Assembly: GCA_030824835.1 (NCBI GenBank)
Contig: JAPJRA010000224.1
Location: forward strand, 1-6,450
Source of the DNA: Geminicoccaceae bacterium
GTDB lineage: Bacteria; Pseudomonadota; Alphaproteobacteria; Geminicoccales; Geminicoccaceae
Direction of reading: 5' to 3'
Length of the DNA stretch: 6,450 nt
Part shown: one piece after another, positions 1 to 5,629 of the stretch
Position numbering within the stretch: the stretch's first letter is position 1
Layout of the letters: the number at the start of each line of letters is the position of its first letter
Program-made: the position numbers and the translations under genes
Notes under the pieces: model-generated
Database searches by the model: none
Seen by the model: the letters and a program-made list of their open reading frames with translations, nothing else
What the model was told of the DNA's origin: nothing

Positions 1-44
1 GCGACATCCCGTCTTTCCTGCGGCGCGAAAGGGTTGATGGCTGA
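1..44 (+). CDS. ftsZ: Cell division protein FtsZ, C-terminal tail (partial, 5' end outside window)
   Basis: Reading from base 3, the frame gives DIPSFLRRERVDG followed by TGA at 42-44. The segment DIPSFLRR matches the conserved C-terminal peptide of alphaproteobacterial FtsZ (DIPAFLRR-like), the short tail that binds FtsA and other membrane anchors of the Z-ring. Only 13 codons are visible, so nothing can be said about the GTPase domain. The identification is strengthened by the LpxC-family gene downstream, since ftsZ-lpxC is a common order at the end of the division and cell wall cluster. The tail carries a few extra residues (ERVDG) after the core motif. The call rests on the motif plus synteny. 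Confidence 0.85.
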   Translation, partial: DIPSFLRRERVDG

Positions 45-70
45 CACCTCGGTCCGCCTTCGAACCTTCG

Positions 71-86
71 ACCGTAACAAACCGTA
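71..86. repeat. Short direct repeat ACCGTA-N4-ACCGTA
   Basis: ACCGTA occurs at 71-76 and again at 81-86, a 10-bp period that puts both copies on one helix face. It sits between the ftsZ stop and the hairpin at 105-138. A repeat this short could be chance or a small protein-binding site. No regulator can be named. Apart from this and the hairpin, nothing recognisable was seen in the 211 bases between ftsZ and lpxC. Confidence 0.25.
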
Positions 87-104
87 GGAAGTTGTGACTT
101 GTGG

Positions 105-147
105 CACCCACCACCCTCTGCGAACAGGGTGGTGGGTGTTCTCGTTT
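105..147 (+). terminator. Hairpin terminator after ftsZ
   Basis: CACCCACCACCCT (105-117) and AGGGTGGTGGGTG (126-138) are a perfect 13-bp inverted repeat with an 8-nt loop. A modest T-rich stretch (TTCTCGTTT, 139-147) follows. It lies 60 bases after the ftsZ stop and 118 bases before the lpxC start. A rho-independent terminator for ftsZ fits best. The broken T tract means partial read-through or a role as an mRNA 3'-end stabiliser is also possible. Confidence 0.75.
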
Positions 148-255
148 CTGGCGGTCGCCGCCAGGGGTGGGAACGGCCGGTCCTGCTGCGGTCGTGGGCA
201 AGCGGCTGATGGTGGGACGCGGCGGAACCGGAAGCAGACGAGCCCGAAGTTCCTT

Positions 256-1074
256 ATGTCTCGGCAGCAACGGACGCTTCGTCACGTGATTGGCTGCGCC
301 GGCGTCGGTCTCCACAGCGGCGCGCGGGTCAGCCTGACCCTCTGCCCCGCGGCAGAGAACACGGGCATCCGGTTCCGCCGCGTCGATCGGCATGGGGCGC
401 AACCCATCGCCGCCTCGCTGGCCCATGTCAGCGGCGCCGACATGGGCGCCTGCCTCGACCATCCGACCGGCGGGGTGCGCATGATCCGGCACATGATGGC
501 GGCTTTTGCCGCCTGCGAGATCGACAATGCGCTGGTCGAGATCAACGGCCCCGAGCTGCCGATCATGGACGGCAGCGCGCGGCCGTTCGTCTTGTTGATG
601 GAATGTGCCGGTACCGTCGAGCAGCGGAGCCCGGCCGCCACGCTGGAGTTGCTGCAGCCGGTTGCGGTCAGCTCGGAGCGTGGCGTCGCCCGGCTCGAGC
701 CGGCCGGCGCCTTCGAGCTGGTCGTGGACGTGCGGAACGGCGAGCGCCCGTTCATCTTTCGCTTCTCGCCCGAAGGCTGCAAGAGCGAGCTGGTCGGCGC
801 CCGCACCGAGGCCTGCCGGTCCACTGCCGGCGATGTTCGTGCCGAGCGTTTCGCCGATGAGCCGACACGCCATGCCACGCTCGACGCGCTGGCCGATCTG
901 GCCCTGATCCCGGCGCGACTGAAGGGACGCTTCATCCAGACCGGCGACGACCCGCATCTGCGCCTCGACCTGCTGCGCCAGCTGCTCGCCGATCGCCGGA
1001 GCTGGCGCCTGGACGACGGCCCCACGCCCATACCTGGCTGGATCTCGTCGGCGCTGCCGGCCTACGCCTGCTAG
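256..1074 (+). CDS. lpxC: LpxC-family protein (UDP-3-O-acyl-N-acetylglucosamine deacetylase homologue), divergent and probably inactive
   Basis: LpxC is the zinc deacetylase that commits UDP-acyl-GlcNAc to lipid A synthesis in the cytoplasm. This 272-residue protein (E. coli LpxC has 305) opens with QRTLRHVIGCAGVGLHSG, close to the family N-terminus, and carries LPIMDGSA (101-108). Family alignment from memory places zinc ligands at H79, H206 and D210 (E. coli H79, H238, D242), with D214 matching D246, T184 matching T191 and H234 near H265. Three departures stand out. Residue 78 is Arg (CGG, 487-489) where LpxC has the catalytic Glu78. A207 replaces Lys239. Between T184 and H206 there are 22 residues where E. 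coli has 47, so most of Insert II, which forms the acyl-chain passage, is missing. The ATG at 256 is chosen because family homology starts there, although its Shine-Dalgarno is weak. The frame is intact, which argues against simple decay. It may be a pseudoenzyme or have a changed role. Confidence 0.8.
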   Translation: MSRQQRTLRHVIGCAGVGLHSGARVSLTLCPAAENTGIRFRRVDRHGAQPIAASLAHVSGADMGACLDHPTGGVRMIRHMMAAFAACEIDNALVEINGPELPIMDGSARPFVLLMECAGTVEQRSPAATLELLQPVAVSSERGVARLEPAGAFELVVDVRNGERPFIFRFSPEGCKSELVGARTEACRSTAGDVRAERFADEPTRHATLDALADLALIPARLKGRFIQTGDDPHLRLDLLRQLLADRRSWRLDDGPTPIPGWISSALPAYAC

Positions 1075-1082
1075 AGCGCCCG

Positions 1083-1925
1083 TCAGTGCGAGATTAGCAC
1101 CGGCGTCGTCATTTGTTCGAGCATGTGCTTGGTGGCGCCGCCGAGGATCACCTCGCGCAGCCGCGAATGCCCGTAGCCGCCCATCACCAACAGGTCGGCG
1201 CGCTGCTCCTGCACCTGGGCCCGGATCGTGCCGCCGATGCCGAGAGAACCGCTGCTCGCCTGCGTGACCGAGACGCGCACGCCGTGGCGTGCCAGATGCG
1301 CAGCTATCCCGGCGCCCGGCTTTGGCCCGAGCCCGTTCGCGTGCGCCTTCGCGTCCACGACCAGCACCACCACTTCGTCTGCCCCCGCGCAGAACGGCAG
1401 CGCGTCGTTGACGGCGCGCGCCGCCTCCCGCGAGCCGTCCCAGGCGACGACGATCCGCCGCGGCGAGGCGGCGAGAGTACCGTCCGACGGCAGGACCAGG
1501 GCCGGCCGGCCGCTTTGCATAAACGCCGCCTCGACGAGCAGCGGCATGTCCAGCTCGTCGTGCTCGGGGTCGGGCTGACCAATGAGGGTCAGATCGGCGC
1601 GGCGGGCATGCCGTGCGAGGATCGCCGGCAGTCTGTCGGCCGCGTCGGTTTCCCGGAGCGCGGCGCACTGGACACCATTTTGCTGCGCACTGGCGATGGC
1701 GGCGGCGAGCCGGGCATCGGCCGCGCGCTCGGACTCGGCCAGCTGCTGGGTCAGCAGGTCCGCCGGAATATGAGCGCCGAGCATCGGCGGCAGGAAGGGC
1801 TCCGGCACCAGACACAGCGCGGTCAGATGCGCCGACATCGCCTTGGCGAGCCTCACCGCCGCCTCTAGCCGCAACGGAGAGGCCGGGCTATCCTCAAGCA
1901 CGACCAAGAGATCCCTCAACGGCAT
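1083..1925 (-). CDS. Universal stress protein, tandem UspA domains
   Basis: This cytoplasmic protein of 280 residues has two UspA folds, about 1-145 and 156-280. The second begins RRIVVAWDGSREAARAVNDA and ends with the nucleotide-binding loop, G249-x2-G252-x9-G262-G-A-T, so it probably binds ATP. The matching part of the first domain (ADLTLIGQPDPEHDELDMP, then VLP) lacks the glycine pattern and is probably non-binding. Such tandem Usps act in stress and low-oxygen or stationary-phase survival; no specific partner can be read here. The ATG at 1925 has a good Shine-Dalgarno on the minus strand (TAGGAG, 1938-1933, 7-nt spacer). The gene converges on lpxC with only 8 bases between the stops and no visible terminator. 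It diverges from the CYTH-CHAD gene across a 106-base gap that holds an FNR/FixK-like box, which suggests oxygen-linked control. Confidence 0.9.
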   Translation of the reverse strand: MPLRDLLVVLEDSPASPLRLEAAVRLAKAMSAHLTALCLVPEPFLPPMLGAHIPADLLTQQLAESERAADARLAAAIASAQQNGVQCAALRETDAADRLPAILARHARRADLTLIGQPDPEHDELDMPLLVEAAFMQSGRPALVLPSDGTLAASPRRIVVAWDGSREAARAVNDALPFCAGADEVVVLVVDAKAHANGLGPKPGAGIAAHLARHGVRVSVTQASSGSLGIGGTIRAQVQEQRADLLVMGGYGHSRLREVILGGATKHMLEQMTTPVLISH

Positions 1926-1991
1926 CGCCCTACTCCTACCTGCATCTGCTGGTACCGAAGTCCCAACAAAGCGGATCTGGTCCGCCGCGCA

Positions 1992-2005
1992 TTGATCTAC
2001 ATCAC
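1992..2005. promoter_or_regulatory. Candidate FNR/FixK-type (Crp-Fnr family) binding site
   Basis: TTGAT-CTAC-ATCAC matches the anaerobox TTGAT-N4-ATCAA at 9 of 10 defined positions. It lies between the divergent usp and CYTH-CHAD genes. Its centre (1998.5) is about 73 bases from the usp start codon. A class II site at -41.5 would therefore place the usp transcription start near 1957 with a leader of about 31 bases. On the other side it lies only about 33 bases before the CYTH-CHAD start, so it could not act as a class II activator there and might interfere instead. Control of usp genes by FNR, Anr or FixK is well known. The -10 on the usp side is not convincing. Confidence 0.55.
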
Positions 2006-2017
2006 GCGGTCACCAAC

Positions 2018-2024
2018 AAAGGAG
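2018..2024 (+). promoter_or_regulatory. Strong Shine-Dalgarno deciding a TTG start
   Basis: AAAGGAG lies 7 nt before the TTG at 2032. No in-frame ATG or GTG is as well placed, and the CYTH signature (ExExK) starts only 7 codons later. This supports TTG as the real start codon. Confidence 0.75.
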
Positions 2025-2031
2025 CTTTATC

Positions 2032-3612
2032 TTGCTGGATGACAAGCCGGTGGAAGTCGAGCTCAAGCTCGCGGCCACCGCTGCCGCCATGGAGACGTTG
2101 CTGGCGAGCCCGCTCCTGCGGGAGCACGCGCGCAGCACGGTGCGCTCCCGCAAGCTCGTCACCACCTACTACGACACCGGCGACCACCGGTTGAGCCGCC
2201 GTGGCCTCGCCTTCCGTGTCCGCCAGAGCGGCAAGAAGTTCATCCAGACCCTGAAGACCGCCAGCGACGGCGAGGGTGCCGAGGTATCGCGCGGCGAGTG
2301 GGAAGTCGCGCTCGCGGACGGGACGCCGCAGTTGACGGCGTTTAAGGATCCGGCGGTGCTCGACCTCACCGGCCTCGTGCTGCCGGACGAGTTGCTGCCG
2401 ATCTTCGAGACCAACTTCAAGCGCCAGGCGCTCCTGGTGGAATGGCCCGACACTCACCGCCAGCCGGCCCAGATCGAGGTGGCCTTCGACCGCGGTGCCA
2501 TCCGTGCCGGCGGCGGCGAGACACCGATCTGCGAGATCGAGCTGGAGCTGAAGCGCGGCGAGTCGCGCGCCCTGTTCGAGCTGGCCCAGTCCCTGCGCGC
2601 CCTGGCGCCGCTGCGACTGCAGCCGTTGGAGAAGGCCGCCCGCGGCTACGGCCTCGTCACGGGTGCGCCGCCGGCGTGGCAGAAGGCGGCGCCGATCGCG
2701 ATCAAGGACGACATGCTGGTCGAGGATGCTCTGCAGCGGATCCTCGGCGGCTGCGTGCGCCACTGGGTGCAGAACGAGGCCGCGACCGCCGATGCGCGCG
2801 ACGCCGAGGGGCTGCACCAGCTGCGGGTGGCGCTCCGTCGCCTCCGCTCGGCGCTGGGACTCTTTCAGACCGCGCTCAGCCCCGCGGCGCGCAGCGGCTG
2901 GAATGACGAGCTGCGGTGGCTGCTGGGGCCGCTGGGGCCGGCCCGTGACCTGGACGTGTTCACCACCGAGACGGTGGTCCCGCTGCGCGCGGCCCGGCCC
3001 GACGACGATGCCCTGGCGGCATTTGTCGAGCTGGCGAGCGAGCAGCGCTGGCGTGCCCACCACGATGTGCGCGAGACGCTGGCCAGCGAGCGCTATGGCG
3101 ACCTCGCCTTCGGCCTGGCGTGCTGGGTCGCCTGTCGGGGCTGGCGTCAGGGTGCCGACGTCGACGTCCTGCTGACCCAGCGCCAGCCCGTGCGCACCTT
3201 CGCCGCCACGATCCTGGCCAAGCGCTATCGGCAAGTGCGCAAGCGCGGGCGCAATTTTGCCCAGCTCGGTGCCGATGCCCGGCACGAGCTGCGCATCGCG
3301 CTCAAGAAGCTGCGCTACGGCACCGAGTTCTTCAGCTCGCTCTACCCCGGCAAGCAGACCGACCGCTTCCGCCGCGCGGCGTCGCGGATGCAGGACGTTC
3401 TTGGGCACATAAATGACGTCGCCGTCGCGGAGCACGTGATCCGCGACGTGCTCGACGGAACGGAGCCCGGGGCCAGGCAGCGAGCCGCCGCCCTGGGCGC
3501 CGGTCAGGTGCTCGGCTGGTACGCCCACCAGTCGCTGGAGCTGGAGCCGCAGGCCGTGGCGGCGTGGGACGAGTTCCGCGAGGCGGCGCCGTTCTGGATC
3601 GAGGAAGGCTGA
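2032..3612 (+). CDS. CYTH and CHAD domain-containing protein (triphosphatase / polyphosphate-binding type)
   Basis: This 526-residue protein has two domains. The N-terminal CYTH domain (about 5-205) carries the ExExK signature at E8-V-E10-L-K12. Further charged strands such as YYDTGDHRLSRRGLAFRVRQ and QTLKTA are typical of the triphosphate tunnel fold, which binds or hydrolyses triphosphate with divalent metal. The C-terminal CHAD domain (about 220-510) has the two conserved histidine-basic helices, H262-QLRVALRRLR and H418-ELRIALKKLR, plus GPARDLDVF; CHAD helices bind polyphosphate. E. coli YgiF is a CYTH-CHAD inorganic triphosphatase, but YgiF activity cannot be assumed here. No signal peptide or membrane segment is seen, so it is cytoplasmic. 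The start is TTG with a strong Shine-Dalgarno. A ParA-like gene begins 4 bases after the stop, so the two are probably one transcript, possibly translationally coupled. The domain call is firm; substrate and role are inferred. Confidence 0.93.
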   Translation: MLDDKPVEVELKLAATAAAMETLLASPLLREHARSTVRSRKLVTTYYDTGDHRLSRRGLAFRVRQSGKKFIQTLKTASDGEGAEVSRGEWEVALADGTPQLTAFKDPAVLDLTGLVLPDELLPIFETNFKRQALLVEWPDTHRQPAQIEVAFDRGAIRAGGGETPICEIELELKRGESRALFELAQSLRALAPLRLQPLEKAARGYGLVTGAPPAWQKAAPIAIKDDMLVEDALQRILGGCVRHWVQNEAATADARDAEGLHQLRVALRRLRSALGLFQTALSPAARSGWNDELRWLLGPLGPARDLDVFTTETVVPLRAARPDDDALAAFVELASEQRWRAHHDVRETLASERYGDLAFGLACWVACRGWRQGADVDVLLTQRQPVRTFAATILAKRYRQVRKRGRNFAQLGADARHELRIALKKLRYGTEFFSSLYPGKQTDRFRRAASRMQDVLGHINDVAVAEHVIRDVLDGTEPGARQRAAALGAGQVLGWYAHQSLELEPQAVAAWDEFREAAPFWIEEG

Positions 3613-3616
3613 GCCG

Positions 3617-4243
3617 ATGCTCCGGGTGCTGGTCACCAACATCAAGGGCGGCTGCGGTAAGACCACCATCGCCACGAATCTCGCCGCCGCCTTTGCCGCG
3701 GGCGGGTTCGTGACCGGGCTGGCGGAGGTCGACCGGCAGCGATCGAGCCTGTCGTGGCTGAAACTGCGCGCCTCGCATCACCGCCCCATCCAGGGGCTCG
3801 ACTGGCGCCGGGACATCGGCGACATCCCAGATACCATCCGGCGCCTCGTGATCGACGCACCGGCCAATCTGCGCATGCGGCATGTCGACGATCTGATCCG
3901 GGAGGCCGACCTCGTCGTGGTCCCGGTGCTGGCCTCGGTGTTCGACGAGAGCAGCACGGAGCGCTTCCTCACCAAGCTCGACGAGCTCAAGCCCATCCGC
4001 AAAGGGCGTAAGACCGTGGCCCTGGTGGCCAACCGGCTGCGGCCGAGATCCAAGGCCACCCAGCGCCTGGAGACCTTCCTGGAGCGGCTGGGGCAGCCGA
4101 TCGCAGCCCGGCTGAGCGACCGCGCGATCTATGGCGAGCTCGCCGTCCAGGGGCAGAGCATCTTCGATGTCGAGGGGCATCTGGTCCGCCCGGTGCGCGA
4201 GGAATGGCGCCCGCTGCTCAACACGATCGACGAGATCGGCTGA
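3617..4243 (+). CDS. Small ParA/MinD-family ATPase
   Basis: This 208-residue protein has a deviant Walker A motif, K10-GGCGKTT17, with the signature lysine of the ParA/MinD/SRP class. It also has a switch-like VDRQ (38-41), a Walker B strand RLVIDAPAN (D80), ADLVVVPVLASVFD (97-110) and an NR pair (139-140) near the nucleotide-base contact. ParA-type ATPases dimerise on ATP, bind the nucleoid or membrane, and position cargo such as plasmids, carboxysomes or chemoreceptors. Only about 40 residues separate the switch and Walker B, and there is no N-terminal HTH, so this is a compact orphan form rather than chromosomal ParA. No parB or parS is seen. GAGGAAGG at 3601-3608, inside the end of the upstream gene, is its Shine-Dalgarno with an 8-nt spacer. 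The cargo is unknown; the adjacent CYTH-CHAD protein is the obvious candidate partner. The gene converges on the xre gene. Confidence 0.9.
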   Translation: MLRVLVTNIKGGCGKTTIATNLAAAFAAGGFVTGLAEVDRQRSSLSWLKLRASHHRPIQGLDWRRDIGDIPDTIRRLVIDAPANLRMRHVDDLIREADLVVVPVLASVFDESSTERFLTKLDELKPIRKGRKTVALVANRLRPRSKATQRLETFLERLGQPIAARLSDRAIYGELAVQGQSIFDVEGHLVRPVREEWRPLLNTIDEIG

Positions 4244-4255
4244 GCCGCCGCTCAG
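4240..4255. other. Small hairpin spanning both convergent stop codons
   Basis: CTGAGC (4240-4245) and GCTCAG (4250-4255) form a 6-bp inverted repeat around a 4-nt loop. It covers the parA stop (TGA, 4241-4243) and the xre stop (complement of TCA, 4252-4254). There is no T tract on either side, so a bidirectional terminator is only a weak possibility. No better terminator is visible between the two genes. Confidence 0.3.
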
Positions 4256-4623
4256 GCCTGCCGCTCGGCCACGGTGCGGATCAGCTCCACCACGGCGCCT
4301 CGCGTCGGACCGTGGCGAATGCCATCCAGTGCCTGAACCAGCTCCGTTCCGGCAGGGGTGGACGGTCGGGCAGCGTCGGTTTCCGCGCCGTCGAGACCGT
4401 CCAGAAAGTAGGCTACCGGCACCTTCAGGCTCGCGGCCAGCAGCAGGAGCCGGCCGATGGTCATCTGGTTGCTGCCGTTCTCGTATTTTTGGATCTGCTG
4501 GTAGGAAAGACCGACCGCTGTCCCCAACTGCTCCTGCGTCAGACCGAGCGCCGTCCGACGGGCGCGGAGGCGCTCACCGACCATCGCTTCGACCGTGCTG
4601 GACTGAAAGTTGGCACTACCCAT
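4252..4623 (-). CDS. XRE-family helix-turn-helix transcriptional regulator
   Basis: This 123-residue protein has a Cro/CI-type HTH at about 17-72 (ERLRARRTALGLTQEQLG, then LSYQQIQKYENG, then LLLLAASLKVPVAYFLDGL). The QQIQKYENG recognition helix, followed after a linker by a tail with VVELIRTVAE, resembles the PraR/PhrR-like regulators of Alphaproteobacteria. The exact orthologue is not claimed. The ATG at 4623 is preferred over a GTG at 4692 because the extra 23 residues (Gly- and Cys-containing, no family match) look non-coding and GGTGGCGAG precedes the ATG. It is convergent with parA (8 bases between stops) and divergent from bamD. Its position suggests it may control itself and perhaps a neighbour. 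Inverted TCGCC/GGCGA repeats in the divergent region are candidate operators. Confidence 0.88.
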   Translation of the reverse strand: MGSANFQSSTVEAMVGERLRARRTALGLTQEQLGTAVGLSYQQIQKYENGSNQMTIGRLLLLAASLKVPVAYFLDGLDGAETDAARPSTPAGTELVQALDGIRHGPTRGAVVELIRTVAERQA

Positions 4624-4683
4624 CTCGCCACCGGCGCACCCTGGCGATCCGGCCCCCGTTTGGCTATGTTCGCAGCCGTCGCT

Positions 4684-4704
4684 GGCGACCACAATCTACT
4701 CGCC
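4684..4704. promoter_or_regulatory. Candidate operator, GGCGA-N11-TCGCC
   Basis: GGCGA (4684-4688) and TCGCC (4700-4704) are inverted around 11 bases that are AT-richer than the flanks. The two half sites recur in opposite order at 4625-4629 (TCGCC) and 4643-4647 (GGCGA), directly next to the xre start codon. Four half sites in 80 bases of the xre/bamD divergent region fit autoregulation by the XRE protein. However, 5-mers are common in GC-rich DNA, so this is tentative. Confidence 0.3.
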
Positions 4705-4726
4705 GAGTGGAGGCGCGGCAAGTATA

Positions 4727-4739
4727 CGCGTCGCACGCG
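4727..4739. promoter_or_regulatory. Perfect inverted repeat CGCGT-CGC-ACGCG upstream of bamD
   Basis: A 5-bp perfect dyad with a 3-nt centre lies about 32 bases before the bamD start. It overlaps the end of TATACG (4723-4728), a possible -10 element without a recognisable -35. It could be an operator or a small 5'-leader stem. No regulator can be named. Confidence 0.3.
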
Positions 4740-4770
4740 AGAGGACCCTTCCCTGAGCAAGGTCATGCAG

Positions 4771-5604
4771 ATGCGTTCCTGGCCGTTCCCGCGAGCCGAG
4801 CTGCTGGGGCTCCGCCAGCTTTTCCTCGTGGTGTTCGCTGCGGCGAGCCTGCTCACCGCATGCGCCGGCACGGACGCCGACGCCCCGGTGCCCGATCGCC
4901 CGGCGGAGGAGCTTTACAACGAAGCCCAGGACTTCATGCAGCAGGGCAACTACCGTGACGCCGCCAAGTCGTTCGAGGAGGTCGAGCGCCAGCATCCCTA
5001 CTCGCAATGGGCGACGCGCGGCCAGATCATGGCGGCCTATGCCTACTACGAATCCAACCAGTACGACGAGGCGGTCTCGGCGGCCGAGCGTTTCATCGAG
5101 CTGCATCCAGGCCACAAGGACGTACCCTACGCCTACTATCTGGCGGGCATGTCCTACTACGAGCAGATCTCCGATGTCGGTCGCGACCAGGAGATGACGC
5201 AGCGGGCGCAGGCTTCGTTCAGCGAGCTGATCCGCCGCTACCCCGACAGCGATTACAGCCGCGACGCGTCGTTGAAGATCGACCTGATCCGCGACCACCT
5301 CGCCGGCAAGGAGATGGAGATCGGCCGCTACTACCAGCGGCATCGGCTGTGGCTCGCCTCCATCAACCGCTTCCAGGCGGTGGTCGCCCAATACCAGACC
5401 ACGACCCACGTGCCGGAGGCCCTGCACCGGCTGACCGAGAGCTACCTGGCGCTCGGCATGACCGACGAGGCGCAGGCATCGGCGGCCGTGCTTGGCTACA
5501 ACTTCCCCGGCAGCGCCTGGTACGAACGGTCCTACGCGCTGCTGCAGCGTCAGGACCTGGAGCCCAAGAAGAGCGAGGACTCCTGGTTCAGTCGGCTGTT
5601 CTGA
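4771..5604 (+). CDS. bamD: Outer membrane protein assembly factor BamD (lipoprotein)
   Basis: BamD is the essential TPR lipoprotein of the BAM complex that, with BamA, folds beta-barrel proteins into the outer membrane from the periplasmic side. The protein (about 277 residues) has a lipoprotein signal: charged start (MRSWPFPR), hydrophobic core (LFLVVFAAASL) and lipobox LTAC with Cys31. TPR-like helices follow, including PAEELYNEAQDFMQQGNYRD, QYDEAVSAAERFIELHP, and YPDSDYSRDASLKIDLIRDHLAGKEMEIGRYYQR, which matches the family pattern of a YP-(D/N)S-x-Y helix then (E/K)-x-x-(V/I)-(A/G)-x-YY. An ATG at 4771 is chosen because AAGG (4759-4762) is 8 nt away; an in-frame ATG at 4765 is nearly as likely. 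The frame stays open upstream through the antisense xre gene, which is not part of bamD. recN follows after 25 bases, the usual alphaproteobacterial order, and is probably co-transcribed. Confidence 0.93.
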   Translation: MRSWPFPRAELLGLRQLFLVVFAAASLLTACAGTDADAPVPDRPAEELYNEAQDFMQQGNYRDAAKSFEEVERQHPYSQWATRGQIMAAYAYYESNQYDEAVSAAERFIELHPGHKDVPYAYYLAGMSYYEQISDVGRDQEMTQRAQASFSELIRRYPDSDYSRDASLKIDLIRDHLAGKEMEIGRYYQRHRLWLASINRFQAVVAQYQTTTHVPEALHRLTESYLALGMTDEAQASAAVLGYNFPGSAWYERSYALLQRQDLEPKKSEDSWFSRLF

Positions 5605-5629
5605 GCCCGGCTCGGCGACGCCGCCACCC

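Noticed and set aside
94..255. Upstream extension of the LpxC-family frame to a GTG at 94, giving an N-terminus rich in Trp, Gly and Cys
   Set aside because: The extension runs straight through the ftsZ terminator hairpin, shows no LpxC homology, and the family N-terminus begins at the ATG at 256. The WW pair encoded in the hairpin is a by-product of the GGTGGTGGG repeat, not a Trp leader peptide.
282..1031. Open frame on the minus strand opposite the LpxC-family gene
   Set aside because: Ser- and Arg-rich translation with no recognisable domain; a codon-bias shadow of the + strand gene.
1075..1082. Terminator between the convergent lpxC and usp genes
   Set aside because: The 8-base gap and the adjoining gene ends show no hairpin with a T tract.
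2002..3675. Long open frame (557 codons) on the minus strand
   Set aside because: It is fully antisense to the clearly coding CYTH-CHAD gene, has low-complexity Arg, Leu and Gln content with no motif, and is explained by high GC content at third codon positions.
3617..4243. Possible plasmid or chromosome partition locus
   Set aside because: Only a compact ParA-like ATPase is present; no ParB-like gene, parS-like repeat or replication gene is in the window.
4204..4764. Upstream part of the bamD frame, open for 187 codons
   Set aside because: It overlaps the antisense XRE gene and the end of parA, and the lipoprotein signal peptide starts only at 4765 or 4771.
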